Source of the DNA: JASHPR01 sp963844655
Lineage (GTDB): Bacteria; Actinomycetota; Actinomycetes; Streptosporangiales; Streptosporangiaceae
NCBI GenBank assembly: GCA_963844655.1
Contig: CAWJPA010000007.1
Coordinates: forward strand, 310,001-374,000
Direction: 5' to 3'
Length of the DNA stretch: 64,000 bases
A model generated the notes under the pieces. The model worked only from the letters and a program-made list of their open reading frames with translations, searched no databases and was not told the DNA's origin. A program made the position numbers and the translations under genes. Each line of letters starts with the position of its first letter. Within the stretch, counting starts at the first letter, position 1. Positions 27,560-35,296 of the stretch are shown piece by piece.

Positions 27560-28735
27560 ATGGACGCCGCTGACGCAGGCGAGCCGGTGCCGCTGCTGAC
27601 GATCGCGCGGGAGTGGGGCCGGATCGGCTGCACCGGGTTCGGCGGGCCGCCCGCGCACCTCGCGCTGCTGCGGGCGCTGTGCGTCGAGCGCCGCGGCTGG
27701 ATGTCCGCGTCCGAGTTCGAGGACGGGGTCGCCGCGGCCAACATGATGCCGGGGCCCGCGTCGACCCAGATGGCGATCTTCTGCGCGTGGCGGCTGCGCG
27801 GCCCGGCGGGCGCGCTGATCGGCGGGGCGTGCTTCATCGTGCCCGGCCTGATCCTCATCCTGGCCTTGTCATCGGTGTTCCTGGCCTCCCGCCCGCCGCT
27901 GTGGATCAGGGGTGCCGCCGCCGGGGCGGGGGCTGCGGTCCCGGTCGTGGCCATCACCGCGGCGCTCGGGTTGGTGCCGGCCAGCTGGCGCCGGGCCGGC
28001 GAGTCCGGCCCGGCGCGGGCGAGGTGGGTCTGCTACCTCGTGGCGGGCGGGGTGGCCGGGGCGCTGACCGGCCAGTTCCTGGTGCTGGTCCTGATCGGCT
28101 GCGGCCTGATCGAGATGCTGCTGCGCGCCCCGCCGCACCCGGCCGGGCTGCTGCGTCGCGACACGCCGTCGGCGCTGCTCGCCGTCCCGGCGGTGGCCGC
28201 GGGCGGCCTGCTGTCGCTGGCCTGGGTGGCGTTCAAGGTCGGCGCGCTGTCCTACGGCGGCGGCTTCGTCATCATCCCGCTCATGCAGCACGACGCGGTG
28301 CACACCTACCACTGGATGAGCAACGGCCAGTTCCTCAGCGCGGTCGCGCTCGGGCAGGTCACCCCGGGCCCGGTGGTGCTGACCGTGGCGGTGGTCGGCT
28401 ACGCCGCGGCCGGCCTGGGCGGCGCCCTGCTCGCCGTGCTGATCGCCTTCACCCCGTCGTTCGTGTTCGTGCTGGCCGGCGGCTCCAGGTTCGCCCTGCT
28501 GCGCGGCAACGCCAGCGTGCAGGCGTTCCTGACCGGCGCGGGCCCGGCCGCGATCGGCGCCATCGCGGGGGCCACGATCCCGCTGGGCCTGGCCCTGGCC
28601 CACCTGTGGCAGCTGGGCGTGCTCGCGCTGGCCGCGGTGTGGCTGCTTGGCCTGCGCCGCGGCGTGGTCACCGCGCTGGTCGGCGCCGGCGTGCTCGGCG
28701 TGATCGCGGTCCTGTCCGGGGCGCCGGTCGCGTAA
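27560..28735 (+). CDS. chrA: chromate transporter, ChrA family
   Basis: 391-residue long-chain CHR protein: two homologous halves of about six helices each. The first half has GCTGFGGPPAHLALL and the second KVGALSYGGGFVIIPLM, the duplicated CHR motif; PGPAST and TPGPVVLT are the paired PGP motifs. GGGGAGG precedes ATG 27560. The family exports chromate. Divergence from an ArsR-type regulator suggests oxyanion-linked control, though chromate itself is not a known ArsR ligand. Confidence 0.92.
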   Translation: MDAADAGEPVPLLTIAREWGRIGCTGFGGPPAHLALLRALCVERRGWMSASEFEDGVAAANMMPGPASTQMAIFCAWRLRGPAGALIGGACFIVPGLILILALSSVFLASRPPLWIRGAAAGAGAAVPVVAITAALGLVPASWRRAGESGPARARWVCYLVAGGVAGALTGQFLVLVLIGCGLIEMLLRAPPHPAGLLRRDTPSALLAVPAVAAGGLLSLAWVAFKVGALSYGGGFVIIPLMQHDAVHTYHWMSNGQFLSAVALGQVTPGPVVLTVAVVGYAAAGLGGALLAVLIAFTPSFVFVLAGGSRFALLRGNASVQAFLTGAGPAAIGAIAGATIPLGLALAHLWQLGVLALAAVWLLGLRRGVVTALVGAGVLGVIAVLSGAPVA

Positions 28736-28775
28736 GAACTGGCATCGGACGACCCCGATGGGGCACGATCCCGGT

Positions 28776-29636
28776 ATGCATAGTGTCGGTCTCGTCCTGC
28801 ACCCGCAGCGTGATTCCGAGGAGGCGGTCACCGCCGTCCTCGAGTGGGCCGAACAGCGGTCCATCCAGGTTCTCGGCATCAACGAGGAGATTAAGCGGCT
28901 GCGCTGCGCGGCGCAGGCCGTCACCCCGGAGGAACTCGGGCGGCGCTCGGACCTCATCGTCAGCCTCGGCGGGGACGGCACGATGCTGCGCGCCATGCGC
29001 CTGGCCGACCAGCAGCGCGCCCCGGTGCTCGGCGTGAACCTGGGCAAGCTGGGGTTCCTGGCCGAGATCGATGTGCCCGAGCTGTCCGGCGCGCTGTCCG
29101 CGGTCGACGCCCACGACTTCACGCTCGAGCCGCGGCTCGCAGTCGACGCCGTGTTCGGCGACAAGGTCGTGACCGCGTTCAACGACGTCGTCGTGGTCCG
29201 TTACCCCGGGCACCCCAGCGCCGCGGTCGCGGTGCGGGTCGACGACCACCCGTTCGTCAGCTACGCGGCCGACGCGGTCGTGGTGGCCACCCCCACCGGG
29301 TCCACCGCCTACAGCTTTTCCGCCGGCGGCCCGATCGTGAGCCCGTCCGTGGAGAGCCTGCTGGTCACCCCGGCCGCGCCGCACTCCGTCTACAACCGCG
29401 GGCTGGTGCTGTCGGTGAACGACACCCTGGCGCTGGACATCCTGCCCGGCAGCGGTGAGCTCGCCGTGGAGGTGGACGGCCAGGTCGGCGGCCGGGTCGT
29501 GCCCGGCGACCGGATCGACCTGCGGGCCCGGCCGGCCGCGGCCCAGGTGGTGCGCCTGGGCCTGACCACGTTCTACGAGCGGGCCAGGCGCAAGCTCCGC
29601 GTGACCGACTCCGCGGAGATTCTCGCGGGCGGCTAA
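28776..29636 (+). CDS. nadK: NAD kinase
   Basis: 286-residue ATP-NAD kinase that makes NADP from NAD. The GGDGT motif (SLGGDGTMLRA) is near residue 70, followed by GVNLGKLGFLAE and the NE/D-rich FNDVVVVRYPG. ATPTGSTAYSFSAGGPIV is the conserved substrate region. ATG 28776 gives the usual N-terminus (HSVGLVLHPQRD); an ATG six codons upstream is less likely. It stands 40 bases after chrA. Confidence 0.93.
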   Translation: MHSVGLVLHPQRDSEEAVTAVLEWAEQRSIQVLGINEEIKRLRCAAQAVTPEELGRRSDLIVSLGGDGTMLRAMRLADQQRAPVLGVNLGKLGFLAEIDVPELSGALSAVDAHDFTLEPRLAVDAVFGDKVVTAFNDVVVVRYPGHPSAAVAVRVDDHPFVSYAADAVVVATPTGSTAYSFSAGGPIVSPSVESLLVTPAAPHSVYNRGLVLSVNDTLALDILPGSGELAVEVDGQVGGRVVPGDRIDLRARPAAAQVVRLGLTTFYERARRKLRVTDSAEILAGG

Positions 29637-29660
29637 CCCCTCTCCCGGCCTGACCTGACT

Positions 29661-29680
29661 GGGGAGACCTCCCCTTGTTT
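29661..29680 (+). terminator. weak terminator after nadK
   Basis: GGGGA and TCCCC pair around a four-base loop and are followed by TTGTTT. The stem is short, but position and T-rich tail fit a Rho-independent terminator for the NAD kinase transcript. Confidence 0.4.
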
Positions 29681-29747
29681 CCCCAGGTCGCGGGCCGCAC
29701 CCTCGGATCCAGGATGCGCGGGTCCGCGCAGGATCAAGGGGGACAGG

Positions 29748-30647
29748 ATGTCCGCTTCCATCACCAGCCGCGTCTGCCGCGCGGCCCTGCTCGGCGCCGT
29801 GGTGAGCACGGCCGTGCTCACCGCGGCGTGCGCCACGGCCACACCGGCTACCCCGGCCGCCCAGACCGGGCAGCAGGCCAGCGCTCCCTCCAGCGCCGCG
29901 ACCGCGCCACCCGCTCCTGCGACTCCAGCCGTGTCTGCCGCTACGGCACCGTCCGCCGCCGCCACGGGGGCGTCCGAGGGCTACCTGACCGCGATCCGTG
30001 TGGCTCGGCACCCCGCCTATGACCGGGTGGTTTTCCAGTTCGCTGGCCGCCTGCCCGGCTCCCGGGTCGGCTATGTGGCGGCCGTGACTCATGACGCGTC
30101 CGGCCAGCCCGTGCCGCTGCCTGGCCAGGCCAATCTGCAGGTCGTGTTCAACCCGGCGAGCAAAACCCGGCCGGACGGCACCACGGCGTACCAGGGGCCG
30201 GGCACGGTGACTCCGCTGCTGCCCACGTTGCTGCAGGTCAGCTCCGCCGGGGACTTCGAGGGGTACCTGCGCTTCGGCGTCGGCCTGAGCGGCCGCGCCG
30301 GTTACCACGCGTTCACGCTCACCCACCCCGCCCGGGTCGTCATCGACGTCGCGCACGCGCCGCTGCCCGCATTCCCCGGGGTCTGGGACATCACCAGCTG
30401 GCGGGGGTACTGGGCCGCGCAGACCTCGGTCGAGCAGGGACACCAGCCCTGGCTGCTCAGCCCGTCATCGGTGGTGAAGGCGTGGGCGGCCGGCTGGGCC
30501 AGCAACGCGACCGTCGCCCAGACCGGGCCGAACACGTTCACGGTCACCAAGCCGGGCCAGGCGGCCACCGTGACGGTCACCCGGCCGGTCAGCACCGGCC
30601 CGGCCCCGATCTGGGTCATCAGCCACGTGACCTACGCGGCTGCGTAA
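29748..30647 (+). CDS. lipoprotein with AMIN-like domain
   Basis: 299 residues. Signal peptide with lipobox VLTAAC, so the protein is lipid-anchored after cleavage before Cys27. An Ala/Pro/Thr linker (to about 75) leads to an AMIN-like beta domain: YDRVVFQFAGRLPG, YLRFGVGLSG, ARVVIDVAH. In actinobacteria such proteins are surface-exposed and of unknown role. A second conserved region (YWAAQTSVEQGHQPWLLSP) resembles the DUF/LppP-like fold seen after AMIN-like domains. AAGGGGGACAGG precedes the ATG. Confidence 0.8.
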   Translation: MSASITSRVCRAALLGAVVSTAVLTAACATATPATPAAQTGQQASAPSSAATAPPAPATPAVSAATAPSAAATGASEGYLTAIRVARHPAYDRVVFQFAGRLPGSRVGYVAAVTHDASGQPVPLPGQANLQVVFNPASKTRPDGTTAYQGPGTVTPLLPTLLQVSSAGDFEGYLRFGVGLSGRAGYHAFTLTHPARVVIDVAHAPLPAFPGVWDITSWRGYWAAQTSVEQGHQPWLLSPSSVVKAWAAGWASNATVAQTGPNTFTVTKPGQAATVTVTRPVSTGPAPIWVISHVTYAAA

Positions 30648-30653
30648 GGGCGT

Positions 30654-31664
30654 TTAGCGGCCGGCCGAGGCGTCGGCCAGGGGCGCCACGTACGGCTTGC
30701 CCTCGCGCCACGCGGCGATCTGATCCGGGCGGCCGAACTCCTCCAGGTAGTCCTGCACCCGCTTGCTGACGTGGTCCCAGACCAGGACGGCCGGCTCGGC
30801 CGGGCCGTCCGCACCGACGAACGGGGCCAGCGGCTGCACGGTCATGTCCAGGCTCGGGTAACAGAAGACGGCGGTGGAGCGCCTGGTGTCGGTGCCGCCC
30901 GCGATGACCCGGTGCCGGCCTGGCCGCAGCCGCCCGTTGGTCCACCGGGTCAGCAGCTTGCCGGAGAGGACCTGCAGCGCGCCCGGGATCACCGGCACCG
31001 TCCCCCAGCTGCCGTCGGGCAACTGCGCCTGCAGCCCCTCGTAGTCGCCGTCCTGGCTGAGGATCGTGATCGCCGAGTCGTCGGCGTGCTCGAGCAGCAG
31101 CAGCTTGTCGGCCTCAGGGGCGTCGTCGCTCTCCGGGTAGGACCAGGTGGGGTAGTCGTTGACGGTCAGCCGCACGTGCGGGACGGGCCCGAGCGAGAAC
31201 GTGCCCGCGGGCACCTCCTCGGCCCGGGCGTACAGCTCCAGCATGCGCTCGGCCAGGCGCTGGGCCGCGTTCAGGTAGCCGAGCGTCACCTCACGCAGCT
31301 GCGCGTCGGGCCACACGTTCTCGTGTGCGAACAGGCCGAGGTACTCGTCGCGGACCCCGGCGGCCCGCGCCTCCCGCGGGTTGTCGAACTGCGCGACCAT
31401 ATAGCGCTCAAGCTCCAGCCGGCCGAAGTCGTCCGGCCACTGCCGCCAGCCGCGGTAGGGGTGGCCGGTGGGGCTGGCCAGCTTCGCCTTCTCGGACCGC
31501 GGCCGGGCCAGCAGCTGCCCGGTACGCCGGCTGAACTCGTCCATCAGGCCGGCGTCGATGCCGTGGTTCACCACCTGTACGAGCCCGATCTGCTCGGCCC
31601 CGGCCCGGGCCGCGTCCAGCGCCTCGCCGCCGTCGAGGTCGATCACTGGAATGTTCTGCGCCAT
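30654..31664 (-). CDS. isopenicillin-N-synthase-like 2-oxoglutarate/Fe(II) oxygenase
   Basis: 336 residues from ATG 31664, which follows GGAGGG. Starts with NIPVIDLDGG and VNHGIDAG, typical of the DIOX_N domain. The double-stranded beta-helix has the iron triad His193, Asp195 (EHADDS), His251 (GRHRV) and the 2-oxoglutarate contact Arg261-x-Ser263. The family hydroxylates, desaturates or cyclises small molecules; the substrate is unknown. The convergent lipoprotein gene ends six bases away. No biosynthetic genes are adjacent. Confidence 0.9.
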   Translation of the reverse strand: MAQNIPVIDLDGGEALDAARAGAEQIGLVQVVNHGIDAGLMDEFSRRTGQLLARPRSEKAKLASPTGHPYRGWRQWPDDFGRLELERYMVAQFDNPREARAAGVRDEYLGLFAHENVWPDAQLREVTLGYLNAAQRLAERMLELYARAEEVPAGTFSLGPVPHVRLTVNDYPTWSYPESDDAPEADKLLLLEHADDSAITILSQDGDYEGLQAQLPDGSWGTVPVIPGALQVLSGKLLTRWTNGRLRPGRHRVIAGGTDTRRSTAVFCYPSLDMTVQPLAPFVGADGPAEPAVLVWDHVSKRVQDYLEEFGRPDQIAAWREGKPYVAPLADASAGR

Positions 31665-31737
31665 GGTCCCTCCGACCTGGATACGGACATCTACGGCCAG
31701 ACTAACCTCGGCCGCGGACAGGACCGGCGGGCGGAAC

Positions 31738-32118
31738 CTAGGCCCGGGACGGCGTGAGCAGCCGGTGATCGACGCCGGTGATGCGCATGATCTTCGAGAC
31801 GGCGTGGGAAGGCCGGACCAGCTCCAGCGGGCAGCCGGCCCGCTCGGCGTAGGAGACGATCCGGACCAGGGCGCCCAGGCCGCACGCGTCGCAGAACGCG
31901 ATGTCGTGCAGGTCCGCGACAACCGGCCCGTGATGGCGGTCGATGACATCGCTGACGTAGCCGACCACCCGGTCGGCCGTGGCCAGATCCAGCTCGCCGC
32001 GCATGGCCACCTCAGCGTGCCCGCTCGCGGAGATCTGGCAGCTCAGCTGCATCGGGACGGCTGCATCCGCGACGGCCACACCATGACTGGTGAGCACCGG
32101 GTCGCAGCCGATGGCCAT
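31738..32118 (-). CDS. STAS domain protein, anti-sigma-factor-antagonist-like
   Basis: 126 residues: a short N-terminal tail, then a STAS fold (about 27-122). The loop that carries the phosphorylated serine in SpoIIAA/RsbV-type antagonists reads AFCDACGLG, with Ala78 and Cys79 in place of the two serines. AAGGAG lies eight bases before the ATG. No anti-sigma kinase is nearby. It may work without phosphorylation or bind a different partner. Confidence 0.85.
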   Translation of the reverse strand: MAIGCDPVLTSHGVAVADAAVPMQLSCQISASGHAEVAMRGELDLATADRVVGYVSDVIDRHHGPVVADLHDIAFCDACGLGALVRIVSYAERAGCPLELVRPSHAVSKIMRITGVDHRLLTPSRA

Positions 32119-32264
32119 GATGACTCTCCTTGTTCCCGGGCACGCGGACCGTCCTCATTAAAATGCGGCAGTCGGCGACGCGCCGGTCGTAAGCACACAA
32201 GCAAATGAAACTGAGAATTTACCAGTTGATACATGCGTAAGCGCTGAAGCTCAGCGTGGCGTGT

Positions 32265-32939
32265 CTACGGCAGCTTCCAGTCGACCGGCGCCGCACCCTG
32301 GCTCTCCAGCAGCTGGTTGGCCCGGCTGAACGGCCGCGAGCCGAAGAAGCCGCGGTCGGCCGAGTTCGGGCTCGGGTGAGCCGATTCTACGCACGGAACG
32401 GCGCCCAGGATCGGAACCAGGCCGCGTGCGTCGCGGCCCCACAGGATCGCGACGAGCGGGGCCTGGCGGGCGGCCAGCGCCCTGATGGCCTGCTCGGTGA
32501 CCTCTTCCCAGCCCTTGCCCCGGTGGGACCCAGGCCGTCCTGGCTGCACGGTGAGCACCCGGTTCAGCAGCATCACCCCGCGCTCGGTCCACGGGCTGAG
32601 GTCCCCGTTGGCCGGGGCCGGGTAGCCGAGATCGTCGCGGTACTCGCGGAAGATGTTGACCAGGCTGCCGGGCAGCCGCCGGACCTCGGGTGCCACCGAG
32701 AAGCTCAGCCCCACCGGGTTCCCCGGCGTCGGGTACGGGTCCTGGCCCACGATCAGCACTCGCACGCCGTCCAGCGGCTGCTGGAAGGCGCGCAGGACCT
32801 GGCTGCCCGCGGGCAGGTACCGCCGGCCCGCGGCGACCTCCGCCCGCAGGAAGTTGCCCATCGCCGCGATCTGCCCCGCGACCGGCTGGAGCGCATCCGA
32901 CCAGCCAGGGTCAATGCCGGGGATCGGGTCTTGCGTCAT
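32265..32939 (-). CDS. ung: uracil-DNA glycosylase, family 1
   Basis: 224 residues. Motif A is GQDPYPTPG with catalytic Asp67; the Pro after Tyr is usual in actinobacterial Ung. Motif B HPSPNS holds catalytic His188, but the intercalating wedge residue, normally Leu, is Asn192. RGFFGSRPFSRANQLL closes the active-site region. The enzyme removes uracil from DNA to start base-excision repair. Divergent from a HAD phosphatase gene across 125 bases. Confidence 0.94.
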   Translation of the reverse strand: MTQDPIPGIDPGWSDALQPVAGQIAAMGNFLRAEVAAGRRYLPAGSQVLRAFQQPLDGVRVLIVGQDPYPTPGNPVGLSFSVAPEVRRLPGSLVNIFREYRDDLGYPAPANGDLSPWTERGVMLLNRVLTVQPGRPGSHRGKGWEEVTEQAIRALAARQAPLVAILWGRDARGLVPILGAVPCVESAHPSPNSADRGFFGSRPFSRANQLLESQGAAPVDWKLP

Positions 32940-33064
32940 GCCGGAACTCTAGAGCACCCGTTCCGGGTGATTCAGCCGCCGTGGCAACCGGCCTAGGCTC
33001 AAAGAGCCTGGTGGCGGGGTCGGCACCGCAAAACGCCAGCGGCGAGGACGCGAGGTGCACTCGG

Positions 33065-33949
33065 ATGAGCGGTGAGCAGCTGCCGAGCTGGCGGGACACA
33101 CCGGCGAAGCGGTCGATCCTGGAGTTCGTCGCTGCCGTGACCAGTCGCGACTCAGCCGACTTCGTGGCGGAGCCCGAGCGGGTCGCCGTGTTCGACAACG
33201 ACGGCACACTGTGGACCGAGCAGCCCGCCTACGCCCAGCTGGTCTTCGCCCTCGACCGGGCCGCGGAGCTGGGGCATCCCACCAGCCTGGACAAGCTGCA
33301 CGCGGGCGGGATGGCGGCGCTGACCGATCTCGTCAAGCTCACCCACGCCGGGATCACCACCGAGGAATTCGACGCGGTGTCCCGGCGCTGGCTGGCCTCA
33401 GCCCGGCACCCGCGCTTCGGGCGGCCCTACCCGGCCATGGTGTACCAGCCGATGCTGGAGCTGCTCAGCCTGCTGGACCGCCATGACTTTTCCTGCTGGA
33501 TCTTCTCCGGCGGCGGGACCGACTTCATGCGGTCCTGGGCGGCCGAGGTCTATGGGCTGCCGCCGCACCGGGTGATCGGCAGCGTCGGGGAAACCGAGTT
33601 CCGCATCGGCCCTGACGGCCCCGAACTCCTCAAGGGCGACGCCGTCCAGGTCATCAACGACGGGCCGCAGAAACCCAGCTCGATCCACCGGCACGTCGGG
33701 CAGCGCCCGATCCTGGCCGCCGGGAACACCGACGGCGACCTGGCCATGCTCCAGTGGACCGCCGCCAGCCCGCACCGGACCCTGCAACTGTTCGTGCACC
33801 ACACCGACGGCGACCGCGAATACGCCTACGACCGCGACCCCATCCTCGGCAGCGGCATCGAGCAGATTCAGGCCGCCGCCATCAGCCACAACTGGACCGT
33901 GATCGACATGGCCGCCGACTGGTCCGCTGTTCACCCGCCGGCCCCCTGA
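33065..33949 (+). CDS. HAD-superfamily phosphatase (phosphoserine-phosphatase-like)
   Basis: 294 residues from ATG 33065; the reading frame stays open upstream through the ung region but that part is antisense to ung. Motif I FDNDGTLW near residue 42 has the nucleophile and acid Asp pair; motif II is the Ser in FSGGGTDF; motif IV GNTDGDLAM. A helical cap lies between motifs I and II. Proteins of this group include exported or cytosolic nonspecific acid phosphatases; there is no signal peptide here. Substrate unknown. Confidence 0.85.
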   Translation: MSGEQLPSWRDTPAKRSILEFVAAVTSRDSADFVAEPERVAVFDNDGTLWTEQPAYAQLVFALDRAAELGHPTSLDKLHAGGMAALTDLVKLTHAGITTEEFDAVSRRWLASARHPRFGRPYPAMVYQPMLELLSLLDRHDFSCWIFSGGGTDFMRSWAAEVYGLPPHRVIGSVGETEFRIGPDGPELLKGDAVQVINDGPQKPSSIHRHVGQRPILAAGNTDGDLAMLQWTAASPHRTLQLFVHHTDGDREYAYDRDPILGSGIEQIQAAAISHNWTVIDMAADWSAVHPPAP

Positions 33950-33980
33950 CACAGCACGTACGCGAGTGACAGCGCCGCCG

Positions 33981-35066
33981 TCAGGACGCGGGGCTGAGCC
34001 CGAAATCGTGATCCGCGGCCACCGCGACGTCCGGCCTGCGCGGCCGGCTGGACTCGCGAATCACGAGGCTGCACGGCAGTTCCTCCAGGCCCATGCCGGG
34101 CCGCCCGTCGATCGCGGCCAGCAGCCGCTCGCCCGCGCTACGGCCAAGCTCGCGCAGGTTCATGTCCACGGTGGTGAGCGGCGGCCGGGAGGCCGCCGCG
34201 ATCACCTCCCAGTTGTCGAAGCCAACCAGCGCGATGTCGTCCGGAATGGCCCGGCCCGCCTCCCTGAGCGTGTCGGCCACGCCGCGCCCGATCTGGTCGT
34301 TGCCGCAGAACACCGCGTCGAGTTCGGGCGCCGACCGCAGCAGCATGTCCGCGGCCTGGCGGCCCCACTCCTCGGTCCACTCGCCGTACAGCGGCTCGCC
34401 GCCGGCCAGGGTCAGCCCGGTCGAGGCCAGCGTCTCCACCGCGCCCTGGGCCCGCAGCCGCGCGGCGGCGAACCGCAGCGGCCCGGTCACGTGGCCGATG
34501 TGGGTGCGCCCGGTGCTGAGCAGGTGCGCCGTGGCCGCGGCGCCGCCCTGGCGGTCGTTGGGGATCAGCGAGACGTCGCTGGGGTTCGCTGAGTGCGTCA
34601 TCGCGTAGACCACCGGCACCGGGATGTTGCCGCCGACCGGCTCGCGCTGGTCCTGGCGCCGGCCGGTGACGATGATCCCGTCTACCCGGCGTTCCAGCAG
34701 CGTCCTGACGTAGTGCTGCTCCCGGATCGGGTCGTCCCGGCTGTCACACAGGAACACCGAGATGCGCCCGGGGCCGAGCGCGTCCTCGGCGCCCATCATG
34801 ACCGGGAGGCTGAACCGGCCGAAGCTGTCGGTGGTGATCAGCCCGACCGTGAAGGACCGGCCCGCCAGCAGGCCGCGGGCCAGGGCGTTGGGCTGGTAGC
34901 CCAGCCGGCCGGCCGCCTCGCGCACCCGCTGGACGGTCTCCGCCCGGATGCCGCCGCGCCCGTTCAGCGCCTTGGACGCTGTGCCAGGCGAGACACCCGC
35001 CACTCGGGCCACATCGGTGATGGTCACCGGCCCGCGGGCGGAAGCAGCCGGAGGATTGACCGTCAT
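33981..35066 (-). CDS. LacI-family transcriptional repressor
   Basis: 361 residues from ATG 35066; the longer in-frame reading adds 34 unlikely residues. Helix-turn-helix and hinge: TITDVARVAGVSPGTASKALNG then YQPNALARGLL, given here in parts of the standard LacI head. A periplasmic-binding-like sugar domain follows (GLITTDSFGRFSLPVMMG, FCGNDQIGRGVADTL, GFDNWEVI). Divergent from the GH31/ABC sugar operon; an operator is visible at 35154-35167, so it should repress that operon and perhaps itself until the sugar binds. Confidence 0.92.
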   Translation of the reverse strand: MTVNPPAASARGPVTITDVARVAGVSPGTASKALNGRGGIRAETVQRVREAAGRLGYQPNALARGLLAGRSFTVGLITTDSFGRFSLPVMMGAEDALGPGRISVFLCDSRDDPIREQHYVRTLLERRVDGIIVTGRRQDQREPVGGNIPVPVVYAMTHSANPSDVSLIPNDRQGGAAATAHLLSTGRTHIGHVTGPLRFAAARLRAQGAVETLASTGLTLAGGEPLYGEWTEEWGRQAADMLLRSAPELDAVFCGNDQIGRGVADTLREAGRAIPDDIALVGFDNWEVIAAASRPPLTTVDMNLRELGRSAGERLLAAIDGRPGMGLEELPCSLVIRESSRPRRPDVAVAADHDFGLSPAS

Positions 35067-35153
35067 GGTGGCCCGAGTATAAGCTGCCGGGTTTCGGAAA
35101 GCCATGGGATGACGTTTCCTTCGCGGCGGCGCGCCGGAGGCCGCACCTGAGTG

Positions 35154-35167
35154 TGGTAGCGCTAACA
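35154..35167. promoter_or_regulatory. LacI/GalR-type operator
   Basis: TGGTAGCGCTAACA is an almost perfect palindrome with the central CG step typical of LacI-family operators. It lies between the repressor and GH31 genes, about 30 bases upstream of the likely -35 box of the GH31 operon. Confidence 0.7.
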
Positions 35168-35195
35168 AACTGTTCCTGACAGGGCAATCTTGTTC

Positions 35196-35225
35196 TTGAC
35201 GATCCCCTGGGGGCGGCTTTACGGT
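35196..35225 (+). promoter_or_regulatory. probable promoter of the GH31/sugar ABC operon
   Basis: TTGACG (35196-35201) and TACGGT (35220-35225) are 18 bases apart, matching the housekeeping sigma-70 pattern of actinobacteria. The predicted transcript would start near 35232 and include the mini-ORF. Confidence 0.5.
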
Positions 35226-35269
35226 GCTAATGAAAACCTTTGCCCTACCGACCCCTGCAGGAGGGCAAC

Positions 35270-35296
35270 GTGCGCCATCTGCCGATGGATACGTGA
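35270..35296 (+). CDS. 8-codon mini-ORF ahead of the GH31 gene
   Basis: GTG at 35270 follows an excellent ribosome site (AGGAGGG, 35259-35265, four bases before it) and encodes MRHLPMDT, then TGA directly abutting the ATG of the GH31 gene (TGAATG). It is in the same frame as that gene, so the stop rules out an N-terminal extension. The GH31 start has no good ribosome site of its own. The arrangement suggests translation by termination-reinitiation, or a leader peptide. Confidence 0.5.
   Translation: MRHLPMDT

Noticed and set aside
28668..30443. 591-codon open frame on the minus strand across chrA end, nadK and the AMIN-like lipoprotein
   Set aside because: It is antisense to well-supported genes, has low-complexity Arg/Gly/His composition and no domain. 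Long antisense frames are expected at this GC content.
30654..31664. 2OG oxygenase as part of a beta-lactam or other natural-product cluster
   Set aside because: No NRPS, PKS or other tailoring genes are nearby; neighbours are a lipoprotein and a STAS protein.
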